Assembly (NCBI RefSeq): GCF_024124375.1
Contig: NZ_JAMXRZ010000002.1
Span: 1-64,000 of the forward strand
DNA: 64,000 nucleotides
Source: Klenkia sp. PcliD-1-E
GTDB taxonomy: Bacteria; Actinomycetota; Actinomycetes; Mycobacteriales; Geodermatophilaceae
Direction: 5' to 3'
The position numbers were made by a program, and so were the translations under genes. Positions 1-8,951 of the stretch are shown here, piece by piece (position 1 is the first letter of the stretch; each line of letters starts with the position of its first letter). The notes under the pieces were generated by a model. That model ran no database searches, was not told the DNA's origin, and saw nothing but the letters and a program-made list of their open reading frames with translations.

Positions 1-669
1 GAGCGGGCCGCGCCCGCCGCCGCCACCGCACCCCGGTTGCCCGAGCTGCCCGCGCTGGCCCCGGCCGCCGGCGAGGGCCTGCTGCACCGGGCCCTGGCCG
101 CGACCACCAGCGGGGTGGTCATCGTGGACATGCAGCTGCCCGACCAGCCGATGGTGTACGTCAACCGGGCCTTCGAGGAGCTGTCGGGCTACCCGCGGGA
201 GGAGGTGCTGGGCCGCAACTGCCGGTTCCTGCAGACCGCCGACACCGACCTGGCCGCCGTCGCCCGCATCCGGGAGGGGCTGGACGCCGGGCGGGAGTGC
301 CGGGAGACCCTGCTCAACCACCGGGGACCTGACCGCACGCCGTGGTGGAACGAGCTGCACCTGGCGCCGGTCACCGACGCCGCGGGCCGGGTGGTGCAGT
401 ACATCGGCGTGCAGAACGACGTCACCGCGCGGGTCGAGGCCCAGCAGCGGCTGGCCCGGGAGCAGGAGCGCACCATAAGATTTGGGCTACTTCCGCCGGC
501 GACCCCCGTGGCCGGCGGAAGCCAAACTCCAGGTTGCGGGCTGGCAGCGACTCTGCCTGTGCTGTTGGCCGATACAGTCGAGCGGTGGTTGCCGAACGCG
601 ATGTGGCCCATCACCTGCTTCCCGGTGGCCGGGAGCGGGTTAACGATCTGGCGTCGGCCCTCGTGTTGA
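1..669 (+). pseudogene. Truncated LOV (blue-light PAS) sensor gene, 5' end outside window
   Basis: The reading frame is open from base 1, so the gene begins before the window. It encodes a LOV domain with the flavin-binding Cys motif GRNCRFLQ and the downstream NDVTARVEA linker. The protein closely matches the DICT-LOV linker and LOV region of the complete EAL-DICT-LOV-GGDEF gene at 30604-32847. The match stops abruptly after REQERT near base 474. Where the paralogue continues into its GGDEF domain, this frame runs into unrelated sequence starting with a strong hairpin and stops at 667-669. I infer a 3'-truncated paralogue that lost its output domain; the LOV part could still fold, but signalling output is probably gone. 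Confidence 0.75.
490..521. repeat. Palindromic hairpin at LOV truncation point (REP-like)
   Basis: Arms CTTCCGCCGGC (490-500) and GCCGGCGGAAG (511-521) are perfect inverted repeats around the loop GACCCCCGTG. Flanking TTTGGGCTA and CCAAAC extend the pairing imperfectly. The core with the same loop recurs in opposite orientation at 25388-25415. It begins about 15 bases after the point where the LOV gene diverges from its paralogue, so it may be a mobile palindrome or the edge of an inserted segment. Confidence 0.6.
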
Positions 670-851
670 TCGAGCAGCTGGAGCAGGCCCTGTTGACCAA
701 CCGGATCATCGCCCTGGCCATGGGGATGCTGATGGAGCGCCACACCATCGACTCCAGTGCTGCGTGGGACCGGCTCCGCGAGCACAGCAACCGTTCCAAC
801 ATCCCGGTCACCCAGCTCGCCCAGACCATGATCCAGGATGTGGAACGGTAG
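585..851 (+). CDS. Small ANTAR-domain protein
   Basis: An 88-residue frame from a GTG at 585. A short coiled region (LIEQLEQALLTN) is followed by a segment typical of the ANTAR RNA-binding three-helix bundle: RIIALAMGMLMERH, then AWDRLREHSNR and TQLAQTMIQ. ANTAR proteins bind paired hairpins in nascent RNA and prevent termination. There is no sensor domain in this frame. The start is uncertain because the frame is open further upstream; it may be a remnant of a longer GAF-ANTAR or PAS-ANTAR gene left next to the truncated LOV gene. A similar free-standing ANTAR protein lies at 42452-42754. Confidence 0.55.
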   Translation: MVAERDVAHHLLPGGRERVNDLASALVLIEQLEQALLTNRIIALAMGMLMERHTIDSSAAWDRLREHSNRSNIPVTQLAQTMIQDVER

Positions 852-1001
852 GGGTCTGCGGCTCCGGGTTGGCATTGCAACCACGCCGGGCAGCATGATC
901 ACTGATGGCTGGCTGCCGATCCGTCGAGTCCTCAGGCGGGCGCCGTCGAGATGTAGGAGTGACTGCACCGTGATGGACGTCCTGCTGCCCGACGGTGGCT
1001 G

Positions 1002-1712
1002 GTGACCGCAGTGGATCTGGTGGCTGCCTTCCACAACGAGCTCGCCACCGCAGGCGGCACGGACCTGTTGGTCCCGGACCAGCTGGCGAGGGCGTGCACG
1101 GCGGTGCTGCCCTTCGATGGGGCGGGGATCAGCATGACCTTGCTCCCGGATCGTCGCTTGCCACTCGGCGCCAGCGACGAGACGGCGGCTTCTGCCGAAC
1201 GGTTGCAGTTTGCCGTGGGCGAAGGACCCTGCCTGACAGCGCAGCGGACCCGCACCGTCATCGCAGCGACCACCGCCGAACAGCTGCACCGCCGGTGGCC
1301 GATGTTCGCCCATCAACTGGAACAGCGCACCCCCTATCAAGGGGTGGTGTGCCTACCGGTTAGTGGGCCGCTGGCCGGGGCCGTCGTTCTGGATCTGTAT
1401 CGCCGCCGACCCGGTGAGCTGGCGCCGGGCCTGCTGGACGTCGTGCGGGACATCGCCGATGTGGTCGGCGATGTTCTCGCTGGTCAGTTCCGTGAGGACG
1501 CGCCGGCGGGGCTGGGCTTGCCGTCGGCCTTGCGCAGCGCGCCGATCGACGCCCGACACCAGGTCTGGACGGCCGTCGGATACCTCGCAGGGGTCCAGAA
1601 CTCGACCGGGAGCACAGCGCTGGCCACCATGCGTGCGCTCGCCTTCACCCACGACCTGGATCTGGAGACAACGGCCGACCGCATCCTCAGCGGCGAAATC
1701 ACCCCCAGCTGA
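1002..1712 (+). CDS. GAF and ANTAR-like domain regulator
   Basis: A 236-residue protein. Residues about 10-150 look like a GAF domain (VLPFDGAGISM, LPLGASDE, LQFAVGEGPC, LPVSGPLAGAVVLDLY). The C-terminal 70 residues (RHQVWTAVGYLAG to ADRILSGEI) have the helical spacing of a degenerate ANTAR domain. The family is expected to couple small-ligand or redox sensing to transcription antitermination. The GTG at 1002 places the GAF domain at the N-terminus. A full paralogue is at 46753-47505 and a decayed one at 41749-42230, so this family has been copied at least three times here. Confidence 0.8.
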   Translation: MTAVDLVAAFHNELATAGGTDLLVPDQLARACTAVLPFDGAGISMTLLPDRRLPLGASDETAASAERLQFAVGEGPCLTAQRTRTVIAATTAEQLHRRWPMFAHQLEQRTPYQGVVCLPVSGPLAGAVVLDLYRRRPGELAPGLLDVVRDIADVVGDVLAGQFREDAPAGLGLPSALRSAPIDARHQVWTAVGYLAGVQNSTGSTALATMRALAFTHDLDLETTADRILSGEITPS

Positions 1713-1811
1713 CCGCGCGGCGCTGTCTGGATTGCGGACGTCGCGACACCGACAACACCTCGTACCACTGCGGCTGCGAACCCCTATCGAGCACGGGCGC
1801 ACCTCAATACG

Positions 1812-2594
1812 ATGCCGGTTGTGTCCGATTCGGTCCACCACATTCGATTCGGTCAGCGCGGGGCCGGCGGCCGGCCAGCGCTGGGCCGGCCCAGGGATGA
1901 GCAGCTGACCACGCGCCTGCTCGAAAGCGCGCTGGACCTGCTGGTCGAGGAGGGGTTCGAGCACGTCCACCCCGAAGCGCTCGCGGCACGCACAGGTGCG
2001 GGCAAAGGCTCCATCTATCGTCGCTGGCCCACCATGGCCGACCTGGTCGCCGAGGGACTGGCGGGACGAGACCTGGTCCCGGCTGCACCCGACACGGGTG
2101 CGCCGCGCAGTGACCTGGTGGCCGCACTCGAGCCGTGGTGCTCCCCGGTGACCCGGGACGAGCGTGCCGCGGGGGTCCTGCTCGGCGCGGCTCACCATCA
2201 CCCGGCCATCCATCACGCCCTCACCGCTGCTGTCATCGACCCCCTGCAAGCCATCGCCGGCACCCTGACTGCCCGCCAGGCCCGCCGCCGAGGACACGAC
2301 ATTGCACCGGACCGGGGACGTCTGCTGGGCGTTCTGCTGCAGGCCTTGTGGTGGGACCGCTGCGCCCGCACCCTGCTCCCCTTGACCGGGCCCGAGCTCG
2401 ACCACCTGGTCGACACGGCCCTCCTCCCCGTGCTTGGAGCACCCCTGACCTCCGCACACCGCACAGGCGGGCGCGGGACAATCAGATCGCGGACAGAGCA
2501 CCGGCCCGGACGGGACCCAGATCGTGGCTCAGCTCGTCGAGCTCACCGACAGGCCCGGGGCGGCGATCCTGTCCACCGCACTCGCCATTTGTGA
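1812..2594 (+). CDS. TetR-family transcriptional regulator
   Basis: 260 residues. After a basic 25-residue leader comes a TetR HTH whose recognition helix contains TGAGKGSIYRRWP, then an all-helical ligand-binding domain with the conserved LLQALWW motif. The TetR proteins at 8010 and 26815 share IYRRWP and ALWW, so the three form one paralogous family. The last 66 bases overlap the convergently transcribed GGDEF-EAL gene, and the Arg/Gly-rich tail may be non-conserved extension. The ligand and target genes are not evident. Confidence 0.8.
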   Translation: MPVVSDSVHHIRFGQRGAGGRPALGRPRDEQLTTRLLESALDLLVEEGFEHVHPEALAARTGAGKGSIYRRWPTMADLVAEGLAGRDLVPAAPDTGAPRSDLVAALEPWCSPVTRDERAAGVLLGAAHHHPAIHHALTAAVIDPLQAIAGTLTARQARRRGHDIAPDRGRLLGVLLQALWWDRCARTLLPLTGPELDHLVDTALLPVLGAPLTSAHRTGGRGTIRSRTEHRPGRDPDRGSARRAHRQARGGDPVHRTRHL

Positions 2595-4397
2595 CGGTGC
2601 ACCAGGTGCGGCTGGGCGCCCGAACAGCCAGCCCTGGCCGTGGCTGCAGTGCAACGCGGACAGCTGGTCGCGCTGGTCGACGGTCTCCACGCCTTCGGCG
2701 ACGACGTCCAGACCGAGACTGCGGGCCAGTTCGATGATGGTCGACACCAGGGTGGCCGCCGCCCCACCGCTGCTCAGGTCGGCGACGAAGGATCTGTCGA
2801 TCTTGATGCGGTCGGCGGGGAGCTGGCGCAGGTAGGACAAGCTGGAGTAGCCGGTGCCGAAGTCGTCGATGGCGATCTTGACCCCGACCGAGCGCAGCCG
2901 GGCCAGGCGGTCGACCACGGCGGTCACGTCGTCGACCAGCACGCTTTCGGTGACCTCCAGCAGCAGCTGGCCGGCCGGCAGCCCGGCCGCCTGCAGGGCG
3001 TCGACCACCTGGTCGACGAAATCATTCTCGTGCAGCTGGCGGCTCGAGACGTTCACCGACATCGTTAGTGGTCGACCGGCGGCGCGGCTCAGTGCGGCGG
3101 CGTGGTGCACGGCTTGGCGCAGGACCCAGGTGCCGATGGGCACGATGCTGCCATTCTCCTCGGCCAGGGGGATGAATTCGACGGGGGAGATCGGCCCGCG
3201 GGTGGGGTGCTGCCAGCGCAGCAGCGCCTCCTGACCGACCACTTGCCCCTCGGGCAGGCAGACGATGTCCTGGTAGTGCACCGCCAACTGGTCACCGGCG
3301 GCGAGGGCGGTGGTCAGGTCCTCGGCCAGTTCGGCGCGGCAGCGGGCGGCCATGGCCATGCCATCGGCGTAGACGGCCATCCGTCCCTTGCCGGTGGCCT
3401 TGGCCTGGTACATGGCCAGGTCCGCGTTGCGCAGCAGCGTTTCCACCTTGCGGTCACCGGCCGCGGCGACGTCGGCGACACCGATGCTGGCGTGCACCAC
3501 CAGCGGCCGGCCCTCCACCGACACCGGCACCGCCAGTGCGGCGAGGATTCGCTCCCCGACCGCCCGCGCGGTGTCGGCACCACCGGCGTGGGCGATGGCG
3601 AACTCATCGCCACCCAGGCGCGCCACGACGTCCCCGGCGCGGACGTTGGCGGTCAGCCGGTCGGCGACGGTGCGCAGCAGCTGATCACCGGCGGCGTGCC
3701 CGCGGCTGTCGTTGACGTCCTTGAAGTCATCCAGGTCGATGAACAGCACCGACACCTCCCCACCCCGCACCAGCAGCCGGTGCACCGACTCCGTCAGCAG
3801 CAGCCGGTTGGCCACCCCGGTCAGCGGGTCGTGCAAGGACTGCTGCTCGTTCAGCCGCCAGCTGGCCAGGTGAGCGCAGCTGGCGGCCAACACGAACGCC
3901 CCGTGCACCAGCGCCCAGAACAGTGGGCTGCTCGTGTCGTGGTCCATGCCGGCGTGGCCGGCGCCGAAGACGGTGCCGGCGTCGACCGTACCCAGGACCG
4001 CGTGGTGCACCACCGTGATCACCAGGGCGACCAGGAAGGCCGTCCAGTCCTGGTAGAGCGCGGCGACCGCGACCATGACGAAGAAGTGGAAATGGGTCTC
4101 GATGACCCCGGGGAAAGTGTGCACCAGCACTACCGCCGACAACGTCAGGCTCGCCGCCGACGCCGCCGTGCGCAGCCCCCGCCCCAACCGTGGCGATCGG
4201 GCCACCAGTGCCGGGAAGACGACGATCGCCGTCCCCAGCGCCGCGTTGCCCCACCCCTGGCCCAGGGTGGCGATGATCAACCCCAGCGTCACCCCCTGCA
4301 GCAGGCACAGCTGCACGATCCAGGCATGCCGACGGGCGAACACCTCATCGGTGAGCAGACGCCCCTCGGGCAGCCACGACCGGAGCAGGGTTATCAC
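2529..4397 (-). CDS. Membrane-bound GGDEF-EAL bifunctional cyclic-di-GMP enzyme
   Basis: 622 residues. The N-terminal ~200 residues contain about six hydrophobic helices (MASE-like sensor). They are followed by a GGDEF domain with the intact RLGGDEF active site (diguanylate cyclase) and a C-terminal EAL domain (phosphodiesterase) with QEALLRW, LEVTES, DDFGTGYSS, IKIDRSF, AEGVET and GQGWLFGRP. Both catalytic cores look complete, so it could make or break cyclic-di-GMP in response to a membrane signal. It stands alone, and its 3' end overlaps the convergent TetR gene. The ATG at 4397 sits directly before the predicted amphipathic and membrane region. Confidence 0.92.
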   Translation of the reverse strand: MITLLRSWLPEGRLLTDEVFARRHAWIVQLCLLQGVTLGLIIATLGQGWGNAALGTAIVVFPALVARSPRLGRGLRTAASAASLTLSAVVLVHTFPGVIETHFHFFVMVAVAALYQDWTAFLVALVITVVHHAVLGTVDAGTVFGAGHAGMDHDTSSPLFWALVHGAFVLAASCAHLASWRLNEQQSLHDPLTGVANRLLLTESVHRLLVRGGEVSVLFIDLDDFKDVNDSRGHAAGDQLLRTVADRLTANVRAGDVVARLGGDEFAIAHAGGADTARAVGERILAALAVPVSVEGRPLVVHASIGVADVAAAGDRKVETLLRNADLAMYQAKATGKGRMAVYADGMAMAARCRAELAEDLTTALAAGDQLAVHYQDIVCLPEGQVVGQEALLRWQHPTRGPISPVEFIPLAEENGSIVPIGTWVLRQAVHHAAALSRAAGRPLTMSVNVSSRQLHENDFVDQVVDALQAAGLPAGQLLLEVTESVLVDDVTAVVDRLARLRSVGVKIAIDDFGTGYSSLSYLRQLPADRIKIDRSFVADLSSGGAAATLVSTIIELARSLGLDVVAEGVETVDQRDQLSALHCSHGQGWLFGRPAAPGAPSQMASAVDRIAAPGLSVSSTS

Positions 4398-5059
4398 GGT
4401 CTCTCAACGACATATGCGCGGCTTCGCTTGAACTGAGACTGATGCACTCACCCCACCGAGGCCGGAGCTGCCTGCGCCCACCCCCCGTCCTGGCGGCGAA
4501 TACAAAACCTCCGGCGATTCAGGCTGCTGACCTGGTCGGCCCTCTAAGTCGAGCGTCACACCGCATCCAGTCTGGCCTACCGCAGATGACCCACCGCTCT
4601 ACTCACCAAGATGCAAGCTGGCGGCGGATCGTCGTACTGCGCCGCTGTGACGAGTCCCGCCCGAGCCGCCCACCCTGGACCGCTTCCACCAGTTGGTGCA
4701 CAGCCGAGCTAGCATTGGCGGTCGGTCGAGGCTCGTGGTCAACCCACGCTGGCGCCGTTGTTGGTCGCGGCGGATGACGACGTGTTCGCACAACTGCCGG
4801 GCCAGCTAAAGCCCTATCCCACCGGGGGTCGAGGCTCGTCGCGGGGCGTGGGTTCTGGAACCGGCTAGACGGGTCGTTCAGCCGGCTGTGGGTCGGCGAC
4901 GACCGGGTGGTGCGCTCCGTCCGCGACTCCGTATCTGGATCATTACGCGGGGGAGGGGGGTGGGCGGTCTTCCTGTGCAGTTTGACGGGTCACCTAGAAC
5001 GCACCTAGTTCGGGTTGCCTTCTGGACTGATCAGCTAACACTTGGGGGGTCGGGAGGGA
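4398..5059. other. Intergenic region with no supported gene
   Basis: About 660 bases between the divergently oriented GGDEF-EAL start and the 3' end of the phosphatase gene. A 111-codon frame at 4442-4777 is open, but it has the Arg/Ser/Thr-rich composition of chance frames and no recognisable motif. I see no convincing gene; this may be decayed sequence. Confidence 0.4.
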
Positions 5060-7189
5060 TTAACGGCTGATCGGGGATGGGCCCGGGGAGCCGTGTCGGC
5101 CCGGATGCTGCTGGTCTTGGCGGTGCAGCCGGACGGTGACTAGTGCGACGTCGTCGTCGGGGCGGCCATCGACGAGCCGGTGGAGCAGCTGGTCGCATAA
5201 ATCCTGCAGCGGGAGGTCGGCCAGTTCGGCAAGGGCGTCCTTCAGCCGGGTGATACCTGCGTCTAAGTCGCTGTCGCGGCGTTCGATGAGGCCGTCGGTG
5301 TAGAGCAGCACGGTGGTGCCGCGGTCGAGGACGGCGACGGAGTCCGTGCGGGGGGTGGCGGGGTTGACGCCAAGCGGCAATTCGGCGCGCCGATTGGCCA
5401 GCTCAGTCACGGTGCCGTCGGGGGCGAGCACCAGCGGAGGCAGGTGCCCGGCATTGGCCCACCGCAGGCGGGTGACGCCCCGCAGGCGCTCGTCCATGGT
5501 CTGCTCGAGGCGGGCAATGGTCGCGGTGGCCAGGACGCCCACGTCCAGCAGGGCCATGGAGTTGTCCAGCCGGGTGAGCACATCAGCCGGCCCCGTGCCG
5601 TGGCTGGTGGCGATGCCGCGCAGCAGCGCGCGCAGCTGCCCCATGGCGGCGGCCGCGGCGATGTGGTGCCCAGCAACATCGCCGATGACCAGGACGGTGG
5701 CCCCATCAGCCTGAAAGAAGGCGTCGTACCAGTCACCGCCGACCGCGGCGGCCTCCACGGCGGGCAGATAGCGGACGACGACCTCGGCGTGGTCGGGCTC
5801 GGGCGGGGCGGTGAGCAGGCTGCGCTGCAGCTCCTCGGCGAGCAGCCGCTGCTGCCGGTAGAGCCGGGCGTTGTCCAGCGCCATGCCTGCTCGCGCGGCG
5901 ACCTCACCTGCGGTGACCAGGTCCGCAGCCGACATCGGGCCACGGGCCGCGTCGTTGAACAGCGTCAGCAGCCCGACCGTGCGGTCCCGCGCGCGCAGGG
6001 GAAGGACGACGAAGGACTCAGGTGCCAGCTGCTCCAGCAGCTCGGTCGCGGGCCCGGGCGTGAGGACGTCGCGGATGCGGCTGGTCGCATCGCGGTCCAG
6101 GGTGATGCGCTCCCCCGAGGCCAGTGCGCGCAGCAGGAACGCCTGGTCGCGCAGTGCAGGGATGCGAGCGGAACCGTAGGCCTCCACCACGGGGCGTAGG
6201 TCCTCGCGCGCGTGCCACCAGCCGACGTCGCGGAGGGTGCGCCGACCGCCGGCCAGATCGTCGTCGACAAGTGTGACCACGCACCAGTCCGCCAGGGCCG
6301 GCACCACCAGGCGGGCCAGCCGGGCAACGGCCTGCTCGGCCAGCATCGTGCCGCCCAGCTGATCGGTGACCGCGGCCAGCAGTTCCAGTCGGGCGGCGGC
6401 CTGCGCGGCCCGCTGGGCCGCCTCGGTGGCGCGCTGGGTCTCCTGCCGGCGAGCGGTGATGTCCAGGAAGTACACGGCCAGACCGTCGGGGCTGGGCCAG
6501 GCCAGCACCTCGTAGTGCGCGTCCAGCGGCGGTGGGTAGTAGGCCTCGAACGTGCGGGTCTGCCGCGAGATCATGGCCTGGCGGTAGTGCTCCTCGAACG
6601 GGGTGCCGACGGCGTCGGGGAACGCCTCCCAGATGACCTGGCCGATCAGGTCCCCGCTGACCGGCTGCAGCATCCGCTGGGCGTGGGCGTTGACGTAGGT
6701 GAACTGCCATGCCCGGTTGAGGGAGAAGAACGCCGCCGGCATGGCCTCCAGCACCCGCGCGACGCTCAGGTCGGCCTCGTGCTCCCGGGTGATGTCAGAC
6801 GCCGCCCCCAGCAGGCGGGTCGCGGTGCCACCGGGATCGCACAGGGTGCGGCCCCGCGCCGAGACCTAGCGGGTCGCCCCGTCCGGCAGGCATACACGGT
6901 AGACCGCCTGGAAGTCACCGCAGGTGTCGATCGCCGACTGCAGTGCCTGGGTCACCCGCGGCAGGTCATCAGGGTGCAGGCGAGCGTTGAAGCCCTCAAT
7001 GGTCCGCGAGAACGTCGCGGGGTTGTACCCGAACAGTTCGATGAGCCGGTCGTCCCAGTCCAGCCGGCCGGTGACGAGGTCCCAGTTGAAGGTGCCGATG
7101 CCCGCTGCGTCCATGGCCAGCTCCGCGCGCAGGCGGTCAGCTTCCTCGGCCCCGAGGGCAAGCCGGTCGGCAGGCTCGTCCACAACCAC
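5060..7189 (-). pseudogene. PAS-PAS-GAF-PP2C (SpoIIE-type) phosphatase split by an in-frame TAG
   Basis: One continuous frame encodes an N-terminal PAS domain (AAGIGTFNWDLVTG onward), a second PAS (LEAMPAAFFSLNRAW), a GAF domain and a C-terminal SpoIIE/RsbU-type PP2C phosphatase (GGDWYDAF, VIGDVAGHH, LLYTDGLIERR, DDDVALVTV). A TAG at 6866-6868 interrupts the first PAS domain at a position that is Trp in the paralogue at 28440-30623 (ERWLCLLGRTL there; TR-stop-VSARGRTL here). Upstream and downstream parts are in the same frame. A shortened product starting at the ATG at 6754 (564 residues) would keep PAS2, GAF and the phosphatase. The family dephosphorylates anti-sigma antagonists. The start at 7189 is a GTG; the frame is open to 7285. 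Confidence 0.85.
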
Positions 7190-7291
7190 AGTCCTGTCTC
7201 GCACGAGGCGTCGATGCCCGTGCCTTTTACAGGCGCCGATATACTTGCCAGGCCGCTGCATCGCGCACAATGCTTTGTCACACAAATCATG

Positions 7292-7304
7292 TCAGGATTC
7301 CTGA
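7292..7304. promoter_or_regulatory. Candidate operator palindrome between phosphatase and MarR remnant
   Basis: TCAGGATTCCTGA is a perfect 6-1-6 inverted repeat in the divergent space between the phosphatase gene (minus) and the MarR-like gene (plus). Size and position suit a winged-helix regulator site. No copy was seen upstream of the intact MarR paralogue at 27689. Confidence 0.4.
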
Positions 7305-7335
7305 CGCGGTGGAAGCGCGTGGCTAGCCTGGGGCG

Positions 7336-7763
7336 ATGCCGGTGGAGTCTTCGCACCCTGACCCACCGCTGGCCCGCCTGCTCCTGCTTGCCAGTCGATA
7401 GTTCGACGCCAGGTCGCGCGAAGACCTCGAGCGCGCGGGCTGGCCACGCCTGGCCCGGCGCAGACGTTGCTGTTCGCTTTCCTCGACGACGCCGGGACTC
7501 CCCCTGCCGAACTTGCGAGACGGCTGGGTCACAGTCGGCAGGCAACCGGCCAGCTGGTCGAGGGGCTGTGCCGGCTGGGGCTACTGGACCTGGTCGACAA
7601 CCCGAATCGCCGGGGCGGCCGCCTCGTCTGCTACAGCCAGCAAGGCCTGCAGCTGCGCTCTGCCGCCTACGACATCCTCATCGATCTGGAGTCCGGCCTC
7701 GGTGCACGCCGGGTTCGCACTCTCCGGCGACTGCTGGCCGAGTTCAACACTCCCGTCCGATAG
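7336..7763 (+). pseudogene. MarR-like winged-helix regulator, broken by TAG and a frameshift
   Basis: Compared with the intact paralogue at 27689-28213, this copy begins at the ATG at 7336 (PPLARLLLLASR) and meets TAG at 7399-7401 exactly where the paralogue has Trp (GSRWFDA). It continues FDARSREDLERAGWPRL, then shifts frame near 7450. The 3' part (7467-7763) is open and encodes the winged-helix core QTLLFAFLDD, LARRLGHSRQATGQLVEGL and RRGGRLVCYS. Two independent lesions make it a pseudogene, although the 98-codon 3' piece could be translated. It sits back to back with the TAG-interrupted phosphatase. Confidence 0.8.
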
Positions 7764-8009
7764 CGGCCACGGGCCTGGACGAGGCCGACGGGCGCACGGT
7801 CGGCCCGCGGGCGACGTCATCAGGTGCCCCGTCGCCGGCGGACTTCGACCGTTACCGAAAGGATGTTTGCGCCTGTTGTGCGCGATTTGGCAGGGTGCTT
7901 CCCGGTGTGGCACGGCTCACTTGGCGGGGTTCGCTGGCGCTCGGGTGAGCGCCGCACCCCCCGGGTGGCCGTCACGGAGTGAGCACAGCGCAGAGAGGCA
8001 TTGGAGTTC

Positions 8010-8711
8010 GTGAGCGACGAGGTGACGGGCCGGCGCATATCGACGGGGACGACAGCGGGCAGCTCGCGTAGCTCCACCGAGAGCGCAACCTCCAGGCCAC
8101 CCACCGTCAGCCCCCGCACTGGCCGACCCCAGGACCAAGCACTCACCCAACGCCTCCGAGACGACGCGGTCGCCCTCGTCGTCGACTCAGGCTTCAAACC
8201 GTTCTCCTACGAACGGTTGGCCAAGCGCACCGGAGCGGGCAAGGCCGGCATCTACCGGCGGTGGCCCGACACCGTCGAGCTGATGATCGACGCCCTCGCC
8301 ACCTGCCAACTCGTTCCCCGCACCCCCAGCACCGGCTCCCTGACCGGTGACGTGCGCACCCTGCTGCAATCCTTCACCCGCGAACTGACCGTCCAGGACA
8401 AATTCGCCGGAAGCTTGATCGGCCCCTCACGCCACCTGCCAGCACTCGCCGACGCCCTGCACTCAGCCGTCGCGGCCCCGTTGGCGGCGGCTACCCAGGC
8501 CATCACCACCGCCCATGACGCCCGCCACCCCGGCACGCACACCGACCCGCGGCTGACCACCCACCTGATTCAGGCGCTGTGGTGGGCACGCCTCATCAGC
8601 ACCGGACCGCCGTGGACACCGGCGCGGCTGAGCCAGTGCGTGGAGGCCGTTGCGCGATGCGTGGCCGAGTCAACGATGCCGCGGATGGCCAGCCCAGCAG
8701 GCGAGGGATGA
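8010..8711 (+). CDS. TetR-family transcriptional regulator
   Basis: 233 residues from a GTG at 8010 (an upstream TTG at 8001 is also in frame). A polar N-terminal tail of ~40 residues precedes the HTH (YERLAKRTGAGKAGIYRRWP). The C-terminal half has the family LIQALWW motif and a long terminal helix. It belongs to the same paralogous set as the TetR genes at 1812 and 26815. It lies upstream of the PRC-barrel stress gene, whose promoter region contains a GTAAAC/GTTTAC inverted repeat, so control of that gene is plausible but unproven. Confidence 0.82.
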   Translation: MSDEVTGRRISTGTTAGSSRSSTESATSRPPTVSPRTGRPQDQALTQRLRDDAVALVVDSGFKPFSYERLAKRTGAGKAGIYRRWPDTVELMIDALATCQLVPRTPSTGSLTGDVRTLLQSFTRELTVQDKFAGSLIGPSRHLPALADALHSAVAAPLAAATQAITTAHDARHPGTHTDPRLTTHLIQALWWARLISTGPPWTPARLSQCVEAVARCVAESTMPRMASPAGEG

Positions 8712-8775
8712 GACGCATGCGCGGGCTTGGCTGTCCAGGCCGGTAGGCGTCTAACCAGCAGGCTGCGTGTACCTC

Positions 8776-8822
8776 GTAAACATTTGGCCTCTGGTGTGTT
8801 TACCCCGTACAGCGTCGGGCAA
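8776..8822 (+). promoter_or_regulatory. Inverted repeat and stress-sigma-like promoter upstream of PRC-barrel gene
   Basis: GTAAAC (8776-8781) and GTTTAC (8798-8803) are inverted half-sites whose starts are 22 bp apart. The GTTT at 8798, 15 bp before GGGCAA (8817-8822), also resembles the actinobacterial SigF/SigB pattern GTTT-N15-GGGTAA with one mismatch. Half-sites of the same sequence, also 22 bp apart but in swapped order, recur upstream of the Asp23 cluster at 13213. Confidence 0.45.
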
Positions 8823-8951
8823 CGAATGGCCCAGCCGGCGTGGTTGAGCAAACAGCTTCCGGCCTTCCCTGGCGCTAGCCGCCCTGCCAGCAGCCGTTGC
8901 CGCGACCCCGTGGGTCGCTTCTCAGTGCTGCCCAACCCCGGGAGTACCCAC

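Noticed and set aside
189-1340. 383-codon open frame on the minus strand
   Set aside because: It runs opposite the LOV, ANTAR and GAF coding sequences, has Arg/Gly/His-rich chance composition and no motif; it is a high-GC shadow frame.
3102-4436. 444-codon plus-strand frame opposite the GGDEF-EAL gene
   Set aside because: Gln/His/Gly-rich antisense shadow of a gene whose catalytic motifs are all on the minus strand.
4442-4777. 111-codon frame in the first long gap
   Set aside because: No ribosome-binding site, Arg/Ser-rich, no family resemblance.
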